Part shown: positions 59,350 through 63,105 of the stretch, one piece after another
Numbering within the stretch: the stretch's first letter is position 1
Layout: the number at the start of each line of letters is the position of its first letter
The notes under the pieces: generated by a model
What the model was told of the DNA's origin: nothing
What the model saw: only the letters and a program-made list of their open reading frames with translations
Databases searched by the model: none
Assembly: GCA_029781825.1 (NCBI GenBank)
Contig: JAKOVY010000148.1
Coordinates: 1 to 63,105, forward strand
Direction: 5' to 3'
Length of the DNA stretch: 63,105 nt
From: Bacillota bacterium
Lineage (GTDB): Bacteria > Bacillota > Syntrophomonadia > Syntrophomonadales > DTU052
Position numbers and translations under genes: made by a program

Positions 59350-60024
59350 ATGAAGGTAAAACTGGTGGCCTACACACCGAACCCCGAAAAAACGGTGGCT
59401 CTGGCAGCCCGGATGTGCTACTCCAATCGGGGGGTAGACAACCTGGTGGACGCTCTCACCCCGGCAGAGGTAGAGAGAATGGTCAAGATGTTGACTGCAG
59501 TAGGACATTTATCCCCCATTGAGCATGTCACTTTTACTTTTGCGGTCGAAGGTATAAGCAGAGCCTGTTCGCACCAGCTGGTGAGGCACCGTATAGCCTC
59601 CTATTCTCAGAAGTCGCAAAGGTACGTAGACGAAACCGCCTTTGATTATATTGTACCTCCCAGCATAGCCAATAACCCGGAAGCTCGGGAACTGTATAAC
59701 CGGGCAATTAAAAACATTCAGGAGAGTTACCGGCAGCTTTCCGAGATGGTGCCCCGAGAAGATGCCCGATACATACTCCCCAATGCCACCGAGACCAAGA
59801 TGGTGTTCAGTTTCAATGCCCGTTCACTGTATAATTTCTTCTCCCAACGGCTCTGCCTGCGGGCCCAGTGGGAAATCCGGGAGATGGCGCAGCTCATGCT
59901 GACGGAAGTTATGAAGGTGGCTCCGCTTCTTTTTTCCAAAGCCGGTCCTTCCTGTGAGGTGGAAGGGATATGCTGGGAAGGGGAAAAGTCCTGCGGGAGA
60001 TGCGAAGATATCAGGGAAAGGTAA
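59350..60024 (+). CDS. thyX: Flavin-dependent thymidylate synthase ThyX
   Basis: Makes dTMP from dUMP with FAD and methylene-tetrahydrofolate. The 224-residue protein carries the ThyX signature RHRIASYSQKS (RHRx7S). It complements the dCMP deaminase encoded earlier. Its last third overlaps the reading frame of rlmB by 71 bases. The GAGG site precedes the ATG. Confidence 0.95.
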   Translation: MKVKLVAYTPNPEKTVALAARMCYSNRGVDNLVDALTPAEVERMVKMLTAVGHLSPIEHVTFTFAVEGISRACSHQLVRHRIASYSQKSQRYVDETAFDYIVPPSIANNPEARELYNRAIKNIQESYRQLSEMVPREDARYILPNATETKMVFSFNARSLYNFFSQRLCLRAQWEIREMAQLMLTEVMKVAPLLFSKAGPSCEVEGICWEGEKSCGRCEDIRER

Positions 60025-60784
60025 GATAGTTATTAACGATCTGTTACTGGGAATAAACAGCGTTCTGGAGGCTTTGCAGGCCGGTCGAAAAATCAAGGTG
60101 ATTCGGATTGCCCGGAACCAATCCGACCGGCGGCTGCAGGAGGTATTACGTCTGGCTGAAGACAGAGGAATAGAAGTAATAAAAGACGACAAGAAGGTGC
60201 TCGATCGCATAGCCGCTTCAGGATCCCATCAGGGGATAATTGCGGAGGCCGAGCCTTACCGGTATTATTCGCTGGATGATATTCTAAACCAGGCGGCGGA
60301 ACAGGGAGAGGAACCCTTGCTGCTGCTGCTGGATGGGATAGAAGACCCCCAGAACCTGGGAGCCATCATAAGAACAGCCGAGGGCTTGGGTGCTCACGGA
60401 GCAGTGATACCCAAACACGGTGCGTGCCCGGTTACACCGGCTGTGACCCGGGCCTCGGCCGGTGCCAGCGAACATCTGAAAGTTGCCATGGTAACCAATA
60501 TGGTGTCGGCTATGAAAGAACTTAAGGAACGCGGGATGTGGATCGTCGGAACCGACAGCCGGGCTGCTGTTTCCTGCTATGATATGACCTACCCCGACAG
60601 CATTGCGCTGGTAGTCGGTGGGGAGGGAAAGGGAATCCGAAGGCTGGTAAAGGAGAACTGTGACTATATGGTGAGTATTCCGATGCGGGGACGGGTTAAT
60701 TCCCTTAATGCCTCCGTATCAGCGGCCATTGTTTTGGCCGAGATAGTTCGACAACGGCGGGCAGCGATTAGGGATAATGGCTAA
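59954..60784 (+). CDS. rlmB: 23S rRNA 2'-O-methyltransferase of the RlmB (SpoU) family
   Basis: A SPOUT-class methyltransferase. The substrate-binding L30e-like domain starts at LLLGINSVLEALQAGRKI; the SpoU motifs are LDGIEDPQNLGAIIRTAEGLG, VVGGEGKGI and SIPMRGRVNSLNASVSAAI. The only conventional start in frame before the domain is the GTG at 59954, deep within thyX, which gives a basic 25-residue extension and lacks a clear ribosome site. A rare ATT or ATA start near 60027-60032 behind AGGGAAAGG is an alternative. The end overlaps yacP. Confidence 0.9.
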   Translation: MRWKGYAGKGKSPAGDAKISGKGKIVINDLLLGINSVLEALQAGRKIKVIRIARNQSDRRLQEVLRLAEDRGIEVIKDDKKVLDRIAASGSHQGIIAEAEPYRYYSLDDILNQAAEQGEEPLLLLLDGIEDPQNLGAIIRTAEGLGAHGAVIPKHGACPVTPAVTRASAGASEHLKVAMVTNMVSAMKELKERGMWIVGTDSRAAVSCYDMTYPDSIALVVGGEGKGIRRLVKENCDYMVSIPMRGRVNSLNASVSAAIVLAEIVRQRRAAIRDNG

Positions 60785-61280
60785 GTTGATTATTATTGAC
60801 GGATATAATGTTATATACAACTGGCCGGAACTTAAAGCCCTGAGCGATGAGAAAATGGAACTGGCGCGCGAAAAACTGATTGATAAACTCAGCAGCTATG
60901 CCGCCTACACCGGGAACGAGATTAAACTTGTTTTTGACGGTCACCTGGTGAAAAGAGGCAAGGGGAGCAGGCAGAAGATTGGCGGCATCGAGGTTATCTT
61001 CACCCAGAGCGGAATAACAGCGGATCAAGCCATTGAGAAAATGATTCAGAAAGCGCACAAAGATACGTACGTGGTGACCGGTGACGAGATCGAGCAGTGG
61101 GTGATCTTCGGACGCGGAGCCTGGCGCGTGACACCCAAGGAATTCTGCAAAGAACTCATGGACACCCTTGACGAAATGAAGACTTACAACCGGGAGCAAA
61201 ATGTTCAAGAGAGATTTCTTTTTTACCGATTGGATTGGAAAATAAGAGAAATACTGGAAAGATGGAGGAGAAGTAAATAG
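60777..61280 (+). CDS. yacP: NYN-domain ribonuclease (YacP/Rae1)
   Basis: A 167-residue PIN/NYN-fold nuclease; Bacillus YacP (Rae1) cuts mRNA in the ribosomal A site. The acidic centre is visible: IIDGYNVIYNW, VFDGH, TSGITADQAIEKM-like SGITADQAIEKM and TGDEIEQW. Its ATG overlaps the rlmB stop by eight bases. Confidence 0.93.
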   Translation: MAKLIIIDGYNVIYNWPELKALSDEKMELAREKLIDKLSSYAAYTGNEIKLVFDGHLVKRGKGSRQKIGGIEVIFTQSGITADQAIEKMIQKAHKDTYVVTGDEIEQWVIFGRGAWRVTPKEFCKELMDTLDEMKTYNREQNVQERFLFYRLDWKIREILERWRRSK

Positions 61281-61394
61281 TGCCAGTGGTTGACGCCTCA
61301 GGTTTAGTATGGCTATAATAATTGTTGTAAAAGGGACAGGTTTGCCTCCCGGGGAAACCCGAGATATGCACAACACAAAACTGGGGGCGTTCAG

Positions 61395-62042
61395 ATGAGC
61401 ATGCCGGCCTGCACGAATCATGTCTATTCGTTAGACGAAATGCTGGATGAAGAGATTGTAGAATTGGCACAAGCTAACGATCAACCCGCCACAGAGTATC
61501 TGGTAGACAAGTACAAGAACTTCGTAAGAGCAAAGGCCAGGTCTTACTTTTTAATCGGTGCCGACAAGGAAGACATCATTCAAGAGGGAATGATCGGCCT
61601 TTTCAAGGCTATTCGTGACTACAGAGGAGACAAGCTCACCTCGTTCCGAGCCTTTGCGGAATTATGCATCACCAGGCAGATAATAACGGCCATCAAAACA
61701 GCCACCAGGCAGAAACACATACCGCTTAATTCCTATGTGTCGCTGAACAAACCCATTTATGACGATGAGTCCGACCGGACTTTGATGGACATTCTGTCCA
61801 CCACTCGCATAACCAATCCTGAAGAGATAGTAATCAGCAAAGAAGAGTTTATCTGTATTGAAAAGAAAATGGGCGAGATCCTGAGTTCGCTTGAGTGGAA
61901 GGTTTTAATGGCTTACCTGGAAGGAAAGTCGTACCAGGAGATCGCCAGCGACCTCAAACGGCACGTCAAATCCATCGATAATGCCCTGCAAAGAGTTAAG
62001 CGCAAACTGGAGAAATACCTGGAGGACCGGGAAGATATTTAA
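61395..62042 (+). CDS. sigH: RNA polymerase sigma-H factor
   Basis: A 215-residue sigma-70-family factor for the transition to stationary phase and sporulation start. Region 2 (KARSYFLIGADKEDIIQEGMIGLFKAIRDY) and region 4 (YQEIASDLKRHVKSIDNALQRVKRKLE) match Bacillus SigH. It sits after yacP, as in Bacillus. A promoter of its type precedes spo0F in this window. Confidence 0.96.
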   Translation: MSMPACTNHVYSLDEMLDEEIVELAQANDQPATEYLVDKYKNFVRAKARSYFLIGADKEDIIQEGMIGLFKAIRDYRGDKLTSFRAFAELCITRQIITAIKTATRQKHIPLNSYVSLNKPIYDDESDRTLMDILSTTRITNPEEIVISKEEFICIEKKMGEILSSLEWKVLMAYLEGKSYQEIASDLKRHVKSIDNALQRVKRKLEKYLEDREDI

Positions 62043-62066
62043 GTCCCGGTTTCTGCGCGCTATTCC

Positions 62067-62094
62067 TTGACAATTCTTCTCGAGCGCGTATAAT
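62067..62094 (+). promoter_or_regulatory. Consensus sigma-A promoter of the tRNA cluster
   Basis: Perfect TTGACA (62067-62072) and TATAAT (62089-62094) 16 bases apart, 22 bases before the first tRNA. Confidence 0.92.
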
Positions 62095-62115
62095 AGTTAG
62101 TGCGTGCGACATCGA

Positions 62116-62191
62116 GCCGACGTAGCTCAATTGGTAGAGCAGCTGACTTGTAATCAGCAGGTTGCGGGTTCGAGTCCCATCGTCGGCTCCA
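62116..62191 (+). tRNA. tRNA-Thr (TGT)
   Basis: 76 bases, complete cloverleaf with GCCGACG / CGTCGGC acceptor stem, anticodon TGT at 62149-62151 and encoded CCA. Confidence 0.97.
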
Positions 62192-62204
62192 AACAAGCAA
62201 CTAT

Positions 62205-62289
62205 GGAGGGATACCCAAGCGGCCAAAGGGGGCAGACTGTAAATCTGTTGGCACCGCCTTCGCTGGTTCGAATCCAGCTCCCTCCACCA
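62205..62289 (+). tRNA. tRNA-Tyr (GTA)
   Basis: 85 bases with the long variable arm of bacterial tRNA-Tyr, anticodon GTA at 62239-62241 and encoded CCA. Confidence 0.97.
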
Positions 62290-62346
62290 TATAATATTGA
62301 CAAGAGTTCCGCTATAGATATAATTAAACAGCGAAAACCTTTACGA

Positions 62347-62422
<76 letters not shown>

Positions 62423-62432
62423 TGTTTATTAA

Positions 62433-62508
62433 GCCCATATAGCTCAGTCGGCAGAGCGTATCCTTGGTAAGGATAAGGTCACCGGTTCAAGTCCGGTTAT
62501 GGGCTCCA
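62433..62508 (+). tRNA. tRNA-Thr (GGT)
   Basis: 76 bases, GCCCATA / TATGGGC acceptor stem, anticodon GGT at 62466-62468, encoded CCA. With the TGT tRNA it covers all threonine codons. Confidence 0.97.
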
Positions 62509-62515
62509 TCCATAT

Positions 62516-62592
62516 GGCGGTGTAGCTCAGTTGGCTAGAGCATGCGGTTCATACCCGCAGTGTCCGGGGTTCGAATCCCTGCACCGCTACCA
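62516..62592 (+). tRNA. Elongator tRNA-Met (CAT)
   Basis: 77 bases, anticodon CAT at 62550-62552, paired first position (G-U) unlike the initiator, encoded CCA. A lysidine-type tRNA-Ile cannot be fully excluded. Confidence 0.92.
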
Positions 62593-62600
62593 GGTCAGGT

Positions 62601-62631
62601 AAGGAAGTGGGTATAACTCACTTCCTTTTTT
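62601..62631 (+). terminator. Terminator between tRNA cluster and tuf
   Basis: AAGGAAGTG (62601-62609) pairs with CACTTCCTT (62619-62627), followed by TTTT. Confidence 0.85.
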
Positions 62632-62733
62632 GTAATGGGTATTCGCTTGCAAGCCCGTTTAATTAAGGAGGAATTTGGGTACAAACCTAGAAATAAGCCC
62701 AAGACGATATTAAAAAGGAAAGGTGAGCAGGTA

Positions 62734-63105
<372 letters not shown>

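Overview
The window is a continuous piece of a Gram-positive, endospore-forming, probably anaerobic bacterial chromosome with intermediate GC content. Evidence for a low-GC Firmicutes lineage: spo0F, spoIID, spoIIID, mbl, sigH, the ctsR-mcsA-mcsB-clpC operon with a CtsR box, a T-box leader, many TTG/GTG starts with strong Shine-Dalgarno sites, and long stretches of Bacillus subtilis-like gene order. The absence of a respiratory chain here, a free-standing thiolase, glutaminyl-tRNA synthetase and ThyX fit a clostridial lineage; Syntrophomonadales-like bacteria (Syntrophomonas or Syntrophothermus relatives) are my best guess, but this is inference.

Layout. 0-5.6 kb: tail of an M1 peptidase, a small minus-strand protein, argS, a delta-like rpoE, a metallo-hydrolase and pyrG. 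5.6-7 kb: a minus-strand acetyl-CoA acetyltransferase. 7-12.7 kb: FemX-like ligase, a divergent alanine racemase, spo0F behind a near-perfect SigH promoter, fba, fructose-6-phosphate aldolase/transaldolase, glpX. 13-25 kb: rho, a LysM/M23 peptidase, an orphan radical SAM protein, rpmE, DUF1385, prfA, prmC, ywlC, mntP, ywlE, rpiB, glyA, dCMP deaminase, a MazG-like protein. 25.3-32.6 kb: complete F-type ATP synthase operon (atpZ-I-B-E-F-H-A-G-D-C). 32.8-34.4 kb: an unusual cassette with a second c-subunit gene embedded among three paralogous small membrane proteins. 34.5-42.4 kb: spoIID, spoIIID, mbl, a FlgG/FlgF-type rod protein, tagA, csaB, and an FtsA-like ATPase with a long extra C-terminal region. 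42.6-63.1 kb: ctsR-mcsA-mcsB-clpC, radA, disA, a minus-strand unknown, yacL, ispDF fusion, glnS, gltX, a Cys T-box with cysE-cysS-mrnC, thyX-rlmB-yacP, sigH, five tRNAs and the start of tuf.

How it works together. The first 40 kb follow the B. subtilis argS/pyrG/spo0F/rho/prfA/glyA/atp/spoIID/mbl order; the last 20 kb follow the B. subtilis ctsR-to-tuf order, a separate locus there. The two blocks meet at the FtsA-like gene. Protein arginine phosphorylation is represented by writer (McsB), reader/unfoldase (ClpC), repressor (CtsR) and probable eraser (YwlE). Sporulation is represented by the SigH regulon entry (sigH, spo0F) and the mother-cell genes spoIID and spoIIID.

The most unusual item is the post-atpC cassette. 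The second AtpE differs from the operon copy mainly in helix 1, is identical over its last 31 residues despite 17 synonymous codon differences there, and sits among small single-span proteins of a family I do not recognise. It could provide an alternative c-ring for a cell living close to its energetic limit; that function is a hypothesis. No transposons, prophage, CRISPR arrays or rRNA genes were seen.
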